Shown here: positions 1-5,111 of the stretch, piece by piece
Numbering within the stretch: the stretch's first letter is position 1
Layout of the letters: every line of letters starts with the position of its first letter
From: Porphyromonadaceae bacterium UBA2720
Lineage (GTDB): Bacteria; Bacteroidota; Bacteroidia; Bacteroidales; Muribaculaceae
Assembly (NCBI GenBank): GCA_002353885.1
Contig: DEKO01000148.1
Coordinates: forward strand, 22,942-28,442
DNA length: 5,501 bases
Reading direction: 5' to 3'
Notes under the pieces: model-generated
Database searches by the model: none
What the model saw: only the letters and a program-made list of their open reading frames with translations
What the model was told of the DNA's origin: nothing
Program-made: the position numbers and the translations under genes

Positions 1-1463
1 CCCGCCACAGCAAATCCACTCGTCAAGCCGCTGAAACGATTTTGTGCCAGAATGTTATAGGGTGGAGTAGTGCGTGATTGACCATAAATCCAATGGCTAT
101 AGCCCAGTGCTGCATGTTCGCGGCGGCCATCTTCGTAACTGATGTCAAGCCACACTTTAGCACCATCATGCCGCAAGTCCAGCGAACGTATGTTGTGCCA
201 GTTTTCCTCGAGGTCGAAGTGCAGCGAGTCACTGCTCGACGACCAGGGTTGTCCCTGCAACAACGGCACCTGCACACTGTGCTCGAGTGCCTCGAGTTGC
301 ATGCTCGACAACGTTGCCTCATGCCCGCTTGACAGCAAATTGGGCACATGCTGTTGCACCACACGAAGCACCCCCATCTGGTCGGTCGTGACGCAGTTGG
401 CGGCCACAACCAGATTGCCTGCCGGATAAATCAGTGTCAACTGACCCATGTTGCCCTGAGCGCGATAGGCCCCTTCGAGTGCACAACGCCACATTTGATA
501 GCCATAGCCGTCGTGGTAGGCATCCTCGTGCGTGGCTGCTATGCCCAACGACAACAACTGGTCGCTCGACATCTGTCTCACCCAGTCGGCCGAGATGAGC
601 TGACGTCCTTGCCAACGCCCGCCCTGGAGCAACAACTGTCCGAGCATGGCCATCGTCATCGTGCTGCAACGCATGCCCCAGCCGCCTGTGTTGATGCTGT
701 CGGGGCTCATTTCCCACTCCACGTCATCGATGCCCATCGGGCCCAGGATGCGGTCGTTGAGATAGTCGATCACCCTGTGCCCTGTCGCACGTTGCACAAG
801 GGCAGCAAGCATAAACGACGTCATGGTGTCATACTCAAAGTGTGTGCCGGGTCTGGTGCCATCGAGTGCCATCCAATGCCTCGACCAGTCGGCAGTCGTG
901 TCGCGTAGCGTGACGTTCAGTTGCTTGCCACTGGTCATGGTCAGCAAGTGGCGCAAAGTGATGGCCTGCAACTCGGCACTCTGTCGGGCAGGACATTTGT
1001 CAGGCAAGATGTCGACCACTCGGTCATCAAGATGCAGTTTGCCATCGTCGACAGCCAGGCCCACAGCCAGCGACGTGAGCATCTTGCAGGCAGAGAACTG
1101 GTTGTGACGGTCGATGGCACGAAAAGGCCATGCATGCAGGTCGGCCTGCACACGGCCATCCTGGATGATGACCAGGTGGTGCAATTCAGTAGCCGGCAAC
1201 TGTCTCAAGGCCTCGACAAGACCGACGATGGCGTCACCCCCCACATCCGCCGACAGAGTCATCGACGACAAGGACAACAGCAAGAAAAGTGTGTGCTTGC
1301 GATGGCGATCACGACAATCGGCCTGCCCGTGGGCATGACAGTGGGGGCAGTCCTTGCCACGACCGCAGCCACAGTCGCCATGGCCACGCATCGTGCGCAC
1401 AATGCGCCACAAGGCATAGGCCAACGCCAAAGCGAGGATAAACAGAGTGATAAACAGTTGCAT
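1..1463 (-). CDS. Serine hydrolase of the class C beta-lactamase/PBP superfamily with an N-terminal Cys-rich membrane segment (3' end off the window)
   Basis: Reading the minus strand from ATG 1463-1461 gives at least 487 codons with no stop, so the gene continues past base 1. Residues ~3-22 are a hydrophobic helix. Residues 28-56 are Cys/His/Arg-rich (Cys 31, 33, 39, 42, 50). Residues 57-72 form a second short hydrophobic stretch ending LSA, like a signal peptide. The catalytic domain follows. SACK at 124-127 fits the SxxK nucleophile motif. TLRHLLTMTSG at ~169-179 is a family hallmark. YDT at 211-213 takes the place of the YxN motif, with Thr instead of Asn. RAQGNMGQ at 334-341 lies where the family has its KTG/HxG segment. 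A beta-rich C-terminal region begins near residue 355. By family knowledge it should hydrolyse an amide or ester, probably a peptide or peptidoglycan-related substrate, in the periplasm; the substrate cannot be read. The gene is divergent from the methyltransferase operon. The hydrolase assignment is firm; the N-terminal fusion is the odd part. Confidence 0.88.
   Translation of the reverse strand, partial: MQLFITLFILALALAYALWRIVRTMRGHGDCGCGRGKDCPHCHAHGQADCRDRHRKHTLFLLLSLSSMTLSADVGGDAIVGLVEALRQLPATELHHLVIIQDGRVQADLHAWPFRAIDRHNQFSACKMLTSLAVGLAVDDGKLHLDDRVVDILPDKCPARQSAELQAITLRHLLTMTSGKQLNVTLRDTTADWSRHWMALDGTRPGTHFEYDTMTSFMLAALVQRATGHRVIDYLNDRILGPMGIDDVEWEMSPDSINTGGWGMRCSTMTMAMLGQLLLQGGRWQGRQLISADWVRQMSSDQLLSLGIAATHEDAYHDGYGYQMWRCALEGAYRAQGNMGQLTLIYPAGNLVVAANCVTTDQMGVLRVVQQHVPNLLSSGHEATLSSMQLEALEHSVQVPLLQGQPWSSSSDSLHFDLEENWHNIRSLDLRHDGAKVWLDISYEDGRREHAALGYSHWIYGQSRTTPPYNILAQNRFSGLTSGFAVA
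1296..1463 (-). other. FeoB-associated-type Cys-rich membrane segment fused to the serine hydrolase (residues 1-56)
   Basis: The first 56 residues of the serine-hydrolase frame resemble the small FeoB-associated Cys-rich membrane proteins. They have a short N-terminus, one hydrophobic helix with a Tyr and Trp near its end (YALWR), basic residues right after the helix (R20, R23, R26), then a compact Cys/His cluster (CGC, CPHCH, ADC). Such proteins normally stop at about 50-60 residues. Here there is no stop, and a basic stretch plus a second hydrophobic helix continues into the hydrolase. The positive-inside rule would put the Cys cluster in the cytoplasm and the hydrolase in the periplasm. 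No feoB lies next to it in the window. The alternative is a chance Cys-rich leader; the resemblance is by pattern only. Confidence 0.5.
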
Positions 1464-1508
1464 AAATGTCTGTGATGTGATTATTGCTGCAAATTTCGGC
1501 AAAATTTG

Positions 1509-1516
1509 CACAAGTA
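1509..1516 (-). promoter_or_regulatory. Possible -7 box for the serine hydrolase gene
   Basis: On the minus strand this reads TACTTGTG, one mismatch from the Bacteroidetes -7 consensus TAnnTTTG. The transcript would start about 40 nt upstream of the ATG at 1463. A CTTGG at 1544-1540 is the best -33 candidate, but its 23-nt spacing is long. The region upstream (1530-1565) is rich in A and T tracts. Weak call. Confidence 0.3.
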
Positions 1517-1594
1517 GAGCGAAGTTGAAAATAAAAAAACCAAGTTTTTTGATTTTTTAAAAAAAGAGTCCACATTAAAAAGTCGCTGATTTTA

Positions 1595-1691
1595 GACGAC
1601 AAAGACATAAAGACATATATTGTAGCCGTAACACATTGATAACACCTTCATTAGAACGTTAATAATTTTATGTTTTTATGTCTTTCTCGTC
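1595..1691. repeat. 97-bp element bounded by 23-bp imperfect inverted repeats, possible MITE
   Basis: The left arm is 1595-1617 and the right arm 1669-1691. The reverse complement of the right arm matches the left at 21 of 23 positions, with differences at 1600 and 1612. The arms enclose a 51-bp A+T-rich spacer. The left arm contains two exact tandem copies of AAAGACAT (1601-1608 and 1609-1616). TTTA occurs directly outside both arms (1591-1594 and 1692-1695), as a 4-bp target duplication would look, although this is low-complexity sequence. It could be a non-autonomous mobile element, a large hairpin, or part of a dispersed intergenic repeat family. Confidence 0.6.
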
Positions 1692-1755
1692 TTTAAGCAG
1701 CATTTTTGGCCTTTGAAGAATCAGAACTTAAAAAATGACAATTTCACCCATCACC

Positions 1756-1788
1756 TTGGCGTTGGACCAGCTTTTTTTGCTAACTTTG
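1756..1788 (+). promoter_or_regulatory. Bacteroidetes-type promoter of the methyltransferase/metallo-hydrolase operon
   Basis: TAACTTTG at 1781-1788 matches the -7 consensus TAnnTTTG exactly. TTGG at 1756-1759, 21 nt upstream, is an acceptable -33 element. Transcription should begin near 1793-1797, about 25 nt before the ATG at 1821. This placement argues that the in-frame ATG at 1713 is not used. Confidence 0.7.
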
Positions 1789-1794
1789 CGGTTC

Positions 1795-1808
1795 GACTGA
1801 AAACAGTC
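1795..1808 (+). promoter_or_regulatory. Small stem-loop at the predicted mRNA 5' end
   Basis: GACTG (1795-1799), a loop of four A, and CAGTC (1804-1808) form a perfect 5-bp hairpin just where the transcript is expected to begin, 12 nt before the start codon. It could protect the 5' end of the mRNA or affect initiation. It is short enough to be coincidence. Confidence 0.4.
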
Positions 1809-1820
1809 AGCCATTGCACG

Positions 1821-2525
1821 ATGAAACCTGCACTGTATCTCATACCCGTCACGTTGAGCGATGTCCCGCTCAGTCAGGTGCTTCCGGTCACCAACATCGA
1901 GGTGGTGCGGGGCATCAACCACTTCATTGTCGAGAATGTCCGCTCGGCACGGCGCTTCATCCGCAAGTGCGACCGCGACATCGACATTGACGGGCTCACC
2001 TTCTATGAACTCAACCGACATACTGACCCTGCCGACATTGCCGACTACCTGGCACCCCTCGAGGCAGGACAGCCCATGGGAGTGATCAGCGAGGCGGGAT
2101 GCCCGGCCATTGCCGACCCTGGTGCCGACGTGGTGGCTATCGCACAACGTCGCGGGCTGACTGTGGTGCCGCTGGTGGGGCCATCGAGCATACTGATGGG
2201 CCTGATGGCATCGGGCTTCAACGGGCAGTCGTTCGCCTTCCTGGGCTACTTGCCCATCGATGCCACGGCGCGTGCGCGCAAGTTCAAGGACATGGAGCAG
2301 CGCATCATGCGCGACGACCAGACGCAGATTTTCATCGAGACGCCCTACCGCAACAATGCTCTGCTGGCCGACCTCACGCGGCATCTGCCGCCACACATGC
2401 ACCTGTGCGTGGCCAGCGACATCACTGGCCAGAACGAGCGCATCGTCACACACACCATTGGCCAGTGGGCGAAAGCCAAAGCCGACTTCGGCAAAATACC
2501 TACCATTTTCCTGCTATATAAATGA
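1821..2525 (+). CDS. SAM-dependent methyltransferase, tetrapyrrole-methylase fold, RsmI-related
   Basis: The 234-residue product matches the tetrapyrrole (corrin/porphyrin) methylase fold, closest in pattern to RsmI, which 2'-O-methylates C1402 of 16S rRNA with S-adenosylmethionine. The N-terminal LYLIPVTLSD (5-14) corresponds to the LYVVATPIGN strand and loop of RsmI. GVISEAGCPAIADPGADV (87-104) and VVPLVGPSSILMGLMASG (115-132) are the conserved SAM-pocket segments. AFLGYLP (139-145) and FIETPYRNNALLADL (171-185) match later RsmI motifs. It is shorter than typical RsmI (~280 residues), and its N-terminal motif departs from TPIGN, so it may be the second RsmI-like paralogue often seen in Bacteroidetes rather than RsmI itself. 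The start at 1821 was chosen because the promoter lies at 1756-1788 and homology begins there. It is cotranscribed with the metallo-hydrolase one base downstream. It should act in the cytoplasm. Confidence 0.9.
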   Translation: MKPALYLIPVTLSDVPLSQVLPVTNIEVVRGINHFIVENVRSARRFIRKCDRDIDIDGLTFYELNRHTDPADIADYLAPLEAGQPMGVISEAGCPAIADPGADVVAIAQRRGLTVVPLVGPSSILMGLMASGFNGQSFAFLGYLPIDATARARKFKDMEQRIMRDDQTQIFIETPYRNNALLADLTRHLPPHMHLCVASDITGQNERIVTHTIGQWAKAKADFGKIPTIFLLYK

Positions 2526-2526
2526 G

Positions 2527-3498
2527 ATGAAAAAGAGTACCACACGATATCACCGTTTCGATGAAGGCACACCCACCATCAACTTTGAATGGGAAGAATC
2601 CGATGACAAGGCACAAGCCAGTCAACCCAGCCAGCGGCTCAATGCCGACGATGAGCTGGGCAAGGGGTTGGCCTTCATCAGCTTTGGCAGTGGCAGCAGT
2701 GGCAACTGCGCCTACATCGGCACAGCGCAGAGCGGAGTGCTCATCGACGCTGGTGTTGACCCCCAGGGCGTGTTCGACGAGCTGCGGCGCAACGGCATCG
2801 CGCGCGATGCCGTCAAGGGAGTGGTCTTGACACACGACCACCAGGACCACGTGAGATATGTCTATAAAATTGTGCGCGACTACAACAAGCAGGCCCGCGT
2901 ATACTGTACCATGCGCCTGATGAACGGCATGCTGCGGCGGCACAACATCTCGCGACGGGTCAAGGACTACCAGGTGCCCATCTGGCTTGAGACACCCTTC
3001 AAACTGTGTGGAATGGAATTCACCGCATTCGAGACATCACACGACGGGACCGATAACATGGGCTTCAGCATCACCATGGGCAGCCAGCACTTTGTCGTCG
3101 CAACCGACATGGGTGTCATCACGCCACGAGCCGAGCACTATATGCAACAGGCCCACTACCTGATGATTGAATGCAACTACGACCAGCACATGCTCGATAC
3201 AGGACTGTATCCCGAATTTCTCAAGGCTCGTGTGCGAGGGCCCAAGGGACATCTCGACAACGAGGTGGCCGCACAATTTGTCGAGCAGCACTATCATGAC
3301 AAACTCAAGTGGATATTTCTGTGTCACCTGAGCAATGACAACAACACACCCCAACTGGCGCTGACCACCATGCGCAAGGCACTCGAGCACCGTGGACTCA
3401 CTGTGGGCGACGCCAGCAACGCGCCCGACCAGCGCACACGCGACGTGCAGCTCTACGCACTGCCGCGCTACGAAGCCTCGCCATTCTTCATCCTCTGA
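2527..3498 (+). CDS. Metallo-beta-lactamase-fold hydrolase, YycJ/WalJ-like
   Basis: This 323-residue protein has the full metal-binding set of the metallo-beta-lactamase fold: DAG at 74-76, HDHQDH at 103-108 (HxHxDH), His 172 in SHDG, Asp 194 in ATDMG and His 267 in CHLSNDNN. SFGSGSSGNCAYIG (52-65) is the hallmark of the YycJ/WalJ group (COG1235-like), whose members are proposed exonucleases or phosphodiesterases of uncertain substrate, sometimes linked to DNA processing. No signal peptide is visible, so it is probably cytoplasmic. Residues 1-46 form a polar, acidic extension before the core. Its ATG follows the upstream TGA by one base, which indicates translational coupling; there is no clear Shine-Dalgarno. 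An open frame continues upstream to 2260, but only as a shadow of the methyltransferase gene. It is convergent with the kinase pair, leaving 10 nt between stop codons. Confidence 0.92.
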   Translation: MKKSTTRYHRFDEGTPTINFEWEESDDKAQASQPSQRLNADDELGKGLAFISFGSGSSGNCAYIGTAQSGVLIDAGVDPQGVFDELRRNGIARDAVKGVVLTHDHQDHVRYVYKIVRDYNKQARVYCTMRLMNGMLRRHNISRRVKDYQVPIWLETPFKLCGMEFTAFETSHDGTDNMGFSITMGSQHFVVATDMGVITPRAEHYMQQAHYLMIECNYDQHMLDTGLYPEFLKARVRGPKGHLDNEVAAQFVEQHYHDKLKWIFLCHLSNDNNTPQLALTTMRKALEHRGLTVGDASNAPDQRTRDVQLYALPRYEASPFFIL

Positions 3499-3508
3499 TC
3501 CCCCGTCG

Positions 3509-4132
3509 TCACTCAATCATCGGGAACAGACCATAGAGCATCGCATCAATGCGGTCGGTCACCTGGGCAAAGTCTTCGGGATTGTCGCCAAACTTGCACG
3601 TGTCGCCATCGATGACCATCAGCGGGCCCTGGTAGTCGGCAATCCACTGCTCGTAGCGCTTCTCCAGACCCTGCAGATAGTCCAGACGCATCGTCTGCTC
3701 ATACTCGCGCCCGCGCTTCTGGATCTGTGCCACCAGCGTCGAGATGCTCGAGCGGATATATATCATCAGGTCGGGAAGCTTGACCAGCGACATCATCAGG
3801 TCGAACAGGTCCTTGTAGTTGTCAAAGTCGCGGTCGCTCATCATCCCCTGGTCGTGCAAGTTGGGAGCAAAGATGCAAGCGTCCTCAAAGATGGTGCGGT
3901 CCTGGATGATGTACTCGTCGCTCTTGGAGATCTCAACCACCTCCTTGAAACGGCGGTTCAGGAAGTAGATCTGCAGGTTGAACGACCAGCGCTTCATGTC
4001 GGCGTAGAAGTCGGCAAGATAGGGATTGTCGGCCACCGACTCATAGCGCGGTGTCCAACCATAACGCTGCGCAAGCATGCGCGTGAGTGTGGTCTTGCCA
4101 CAACCGATGTTTCCTGCTACTGCTATATGCAT
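3509..4132 (-). CDS. Deoxynucleoside kinase (dAK/dGK-type), copy B
   Basis: The 207-residue product belongs to the deoxynucleoside kinase family, which phosphorylates salvaged deoxynucleosides to 5'-monophosphates with a nucleoside triphosphate. Visible motifs are the P-loop GNIGCGKTT (7-15), Glu 31 in the substrate-site segment YES, the catalytic QDRT (77-80, DRS-type), IYIRSS (124-129) and the arginine-rich lid KRGREYEQ (139-146). PEDFAQVTDRID near residues 185-196 is shared with the neighbouring copy. The length is normal for the family. It is the distal member of a tandem pair and lies 117 nt beyond copy A. I see no good promoter in that gap, so it is probably read from the promoter at 4908-4915. 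Its start ATG is preceded by an AACTNNN heptad array. Which base it prefers cannot be read; deoxyadenosine or deoxyguanosine is the usual assignment. Confidence 0.93.
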   Translation of the reverse strand: MHIAVAGNIGCGKTTLTRMLAQRYGWTPRYESVADNPYLADFYADMKRWSFNLQIYFLNRRFKEVVEISKSDEYIIQDRTIFEDACIFAPNLHDQGMMSDRDFDNYKDLFDLMMSLVKLPDLMIYIRSSISTLVAQIQKRGREYEQTMRLDYLQGLEKRYEQWIADYQGPLMVIDGDTCKFGDNPEDFAQVTDRIDAMLYGLFPMIE

Positions 4133-4139
4133 CGTACTA

Positions 4140-4202
4140 TATAGTTAAGAGTTGACAGTTTAAAATTTTTAGTAGTCAGTTATCAGGTCTTAGTTGTTAG
4201 TT
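4140..4202. repeat. Nine-unit degenerate heptanucleotide array, AACTNNN on the minus strand
   Basis: Cut into consecutive 7-mers from 4140, the plus strand gives nine units in unbroken register. Six end in AGTT (units at 4140, 4147, 4154, 4175, 4189, 4196). The other three are one change away: AATT at 4161, AGTA at 4168 and AGGT at 4182. The three leading positions of each unit vary freely. In the direction of the kinase genes the unit is AACTNNN. The array ends 7 nt before the start codon of copy B, so it forms most of its leader. Function is unknown. Confidence 0.8.
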
Positions 4203-4223
4203 GCTGCCTCGACTAACGTCTAA
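4190..4223. other. Stem-loop joining the two heptad arrays
   Basis: GTTAGT (4196-4201) pairs with ACTAAC (4212-4217) around a 10-nt loop. Beyond a 2x2 internal loop, TTAG (4190-4193) pairs with CTAA (4220-4223). No T-run follows on the coding (minus) strand, so this is not a standard terminator. It follows from the two arrays having opposite polarity. Confidence 0.4.
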
Positions 4224-4255
4224 TGTCAAAAAAACTAACGTCTAAATGCTAAAGC
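4213..4255. repeat. Second heptad array, CTAANNN on the plus strand
   Basis: Units CTAACGT (4213) and CTAATGT (4220) are followed by an A-rich heptad (4227-4233) and one extra base. Then come CTAACGT (4235), CTAAATG (4242) and CTAAAGC (4249). The last unit contains the stop codon of kinase copy A (TAG, minus strand, 4251-4249). The 12-mer ACTAACGTCTAA is repeated exactly at 4212-4223 and 4234-4245. The array points opposite to the AACTNNN array. Confidence 0.65.
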
Positions 4256-4881
4256 CCAGGCGTGTCGGGGAAGAGGCCATAGAGCAGGCGGTCGATGCGG
4301 TCGGTCACCTGAGCCAAGTCCTCGGGACGGTTCTCAAAGTCCAGCTTATCTTTCTCGACAATCATCACTCGGCCCTTGTATTGCTCGGTGATGAACTCCT
4401 CATAACGACGGTTCAGGTTCTCGAGATACTCGAGCTGCATCGTCTGCTCGTAGCCGCGACCGCGCTTCTGGATGTTGCCCACCAGGTGAGCCACCGATGC
4501 ACGCAGGTAGATCATCAAGTCGGGCAAGCGAGCCACCGAGAGCATCTGCTCAAACAGCTCCATATAGGTGTTATAGTCACGGTCGCTCAGATTGCCCATG
4601 GCCTTGTTGTTGGCCATGAACACATACACGCCCTCAAAGATCGACCGGTCCTGGATGATGGTCTCGGACGACTGCGAGATAGCGAGCAAGTCCTTGAAGC
4701 GCTCCTTCAGGAAGAACACCTCCAGGTTGAACGACCAGCGGTGGATGTCACGGTAGTAGTCCTCGAGATAGGGGTTGTGGTCAACCGTCTCAAACCGTGG
4801 CGTCCAACCGTAGTGCTTGGCCAGCAGACGCGTCAGCGTCGACTTGCCACTGCCTATGTTTCCAGCTATTGCGATGTGCAT
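4249..4881 (-). CDS. Deoxynucleoside kinase (dAK/dGK-type), copy A
   Basis: This 210-residue kinase is a paralogue of the gene downstream. It shows the P-loop GNIGSGKST (7-15), Glu 31 in the substrate segment FET, the catalytic QDRS (77-80), IYLRAS (124-129) and the lid KRGRGYEQ (139-146). Hand alignment with copy B is gap-free for about 165 residues and gives near 57% identity overall. It differs mainly in 81-118, around the substrate pocket and dimer region. The ATG at 4881 is preferred over an in-frame ATG at 4920: MHIAIAGNIG aligns exactly with copy B, and a clear -7 box at 4908-4915 would lie inside the longer version. It acts in cytoplasmic deoxynucleoside salvage. Tandem dAK/dGK genes in lactobacilli encode a heterodimer, so a similar pairing is a reasonable inference. 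It is probably the first gene of a two-gene operon. Confidence 0.94.
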   Translation of the reverse strand: MHIAIAGNIGSGKSTLTRLLAKHYGWTPRFETVDHNPYLEDYYRDIHRWSFNLEVFFLKERFKDLLAISQSSETIIQDRSIFEGVYVFMANNKAMGNLSDRDYNTYMELFEQMLSVARLPDLMIYLRASVAHLVGNIQKRGRGYEQTMQLEYLENLNRRYEEFITEQYKGRVMIVEKDKLDFENRPEDLAQVTDRIDRLLYGLFPDTPGL

Positions 4882-4886
4882 CACGT

Positions 4887-4900
4887 GCGAGTTAAGAGTT
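4887..4900. repeat. Two AACTNNN heptads in the leader of kinase copy A
   Basis: On the plus strand, GCGAGTT (4887-4893) and AAGAGTT (4894-4900) are in heptad register and match the unit of the array at 4140-4202. The 12-mer CAACTCTTAACT (minus strand) is identical in both kinase leaders, ending 8 nt before the copy A ATG and 10 nt before the copy B ATG. Confidence 0.6.
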
Positions 4901-4907
4901 GCGATTG

Positions 4908-4915
4908 CAAAGGTA
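4908..4915 (-). promoter_or_regulatory. -7 box of the kinase operon
   Basis: On the minus strand this reads TACCTTTG, an exact match to the Bacteroidetes TAnnTTTG consensus. It sits 26 nt upstream of the ATG at 4881, so the transcript starts near 4900, at the first AACTNNN heptad. The expected -33 zone (about 4935-4940) reads TGGGTG on the minus strand, a poor TTTG match. Confidence 0.7.
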
Positions 4916-4960
4916 CACAAAAGTTTTCAGTTCTCACCCATTCACTCAGATTTTTATAGT

Positions 4961-4978
4961 TCCCTACAATAATCCCTA
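4961..4978. promoter_or_regulatory. Pair of TCCCTA hexamers 12 bp apart
   Basis: TCCCTA occurs at 4961-4966 and 4973-4978, one helical turn apart, about 46 bp upstream of the kinase -7 box. The position would suit an activator site. Only two short copies are present, so it may be chance. Confidence 0.2.
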
Positions 4979-5086
4979 GTAACATGATGTAGTAAATTGA
5001 TTGAGAATGAATCGTCAAAAGATTGCCTATGCTGAATGTTGATTATAGTGCATGTTTGTGGGGACAAAAGGTCTATAGTTCCTTTT

Positions 5087-5099
5087 ATCAATTATTGAT
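5087..5099. promoter_or_regulatory. 13-bp perfect dyad
   Basis: ATCAAT, a central T, and ATTGAT form a perfect palindrome just downstream (minus strand) of the AraC-like tail. It could be an operator half-site pair or remnant. The A+T richness makes chance possible. Confidence 0.25.
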
Positions 5100-5111
5100 G
5101 CGATAGGGCGG

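Larger units (their letters stand above)
1464..1820. other. Divergent A+T-rich intergenic region
   Basis: This 357-bp gap separates the minus-strand serine hydrolase from the plus-strand methyltransferase operon. It has a weak promoter for the former (1509-1516), long A/T tracts at 1531-1565 including the self-complementary TTTTTTAAAAAA at 1553-1564, a 97-bp inverted-repeat element at 1595-1691, and a good promoter for the operon at 1756-1788. I see no convincing small gene or RNA gene here. Confidence 0.8.

Noticed and set aside
348..1475. Two long plus-strand open frames (348-908 and 921-1475)
   Set aside because: They lie antisense to the serine hydrolase frame, which carries all the family motifs. 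Their own products are His/Gln/Arg-rich without recognisable domains.
1464..1712. feoB or another iron-transport gene next to the Cys-rich segment
   Set aside because: The region upstream of the segment is non-coding and the next gene is a divergent methyltransferase.
1713..1820. 36-residue N-terminal extension of the methyltransferase
   Set aside because: The consensus promoter lies inside it and family homology starts at ATG 1821.
1728..2453. 241-codon minus-strand frame
   Set aside because: Antisense shadow of the methyltransferase; composition is typical of a G+C-rich mirror frame and there is no motif.
2260..2526. Upstream extension of the metallo-hydrolase frame
   Set aside because: It overlaps the methyltransferase in another frame and reads as Arg/Ser/Thr-rich noise; ATG 2527 right after the stop is the natural start.
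3500..3524. Bidirectional terminator between the convergent genes
   Set aside because: Only a 4-5 bp CCCG/CGGG pairing with a 15-nt loop and no T-tract; not supported.
3392..4144. 250-codon plus-strand frame across the convergent junction
   Set aside because: Overlaps the metallo-hydrolase end and runs antisense to kinase copy B. The Val/Leu/His-rich product is a mirror of kinase codons.
4882..4920. 13-residue N-terminal extension of kinase copy A
   Set aside because: The -7 box TACCTTTG lies inside it, and the paralogue starts at the equivalent of ATG 4881.
4246..4959. 237-codon plus-strand frame
   Set aside because: Exact antisense of kinase copy A, resembling the mirror frame over copy B only because the two kinases are paralogues.
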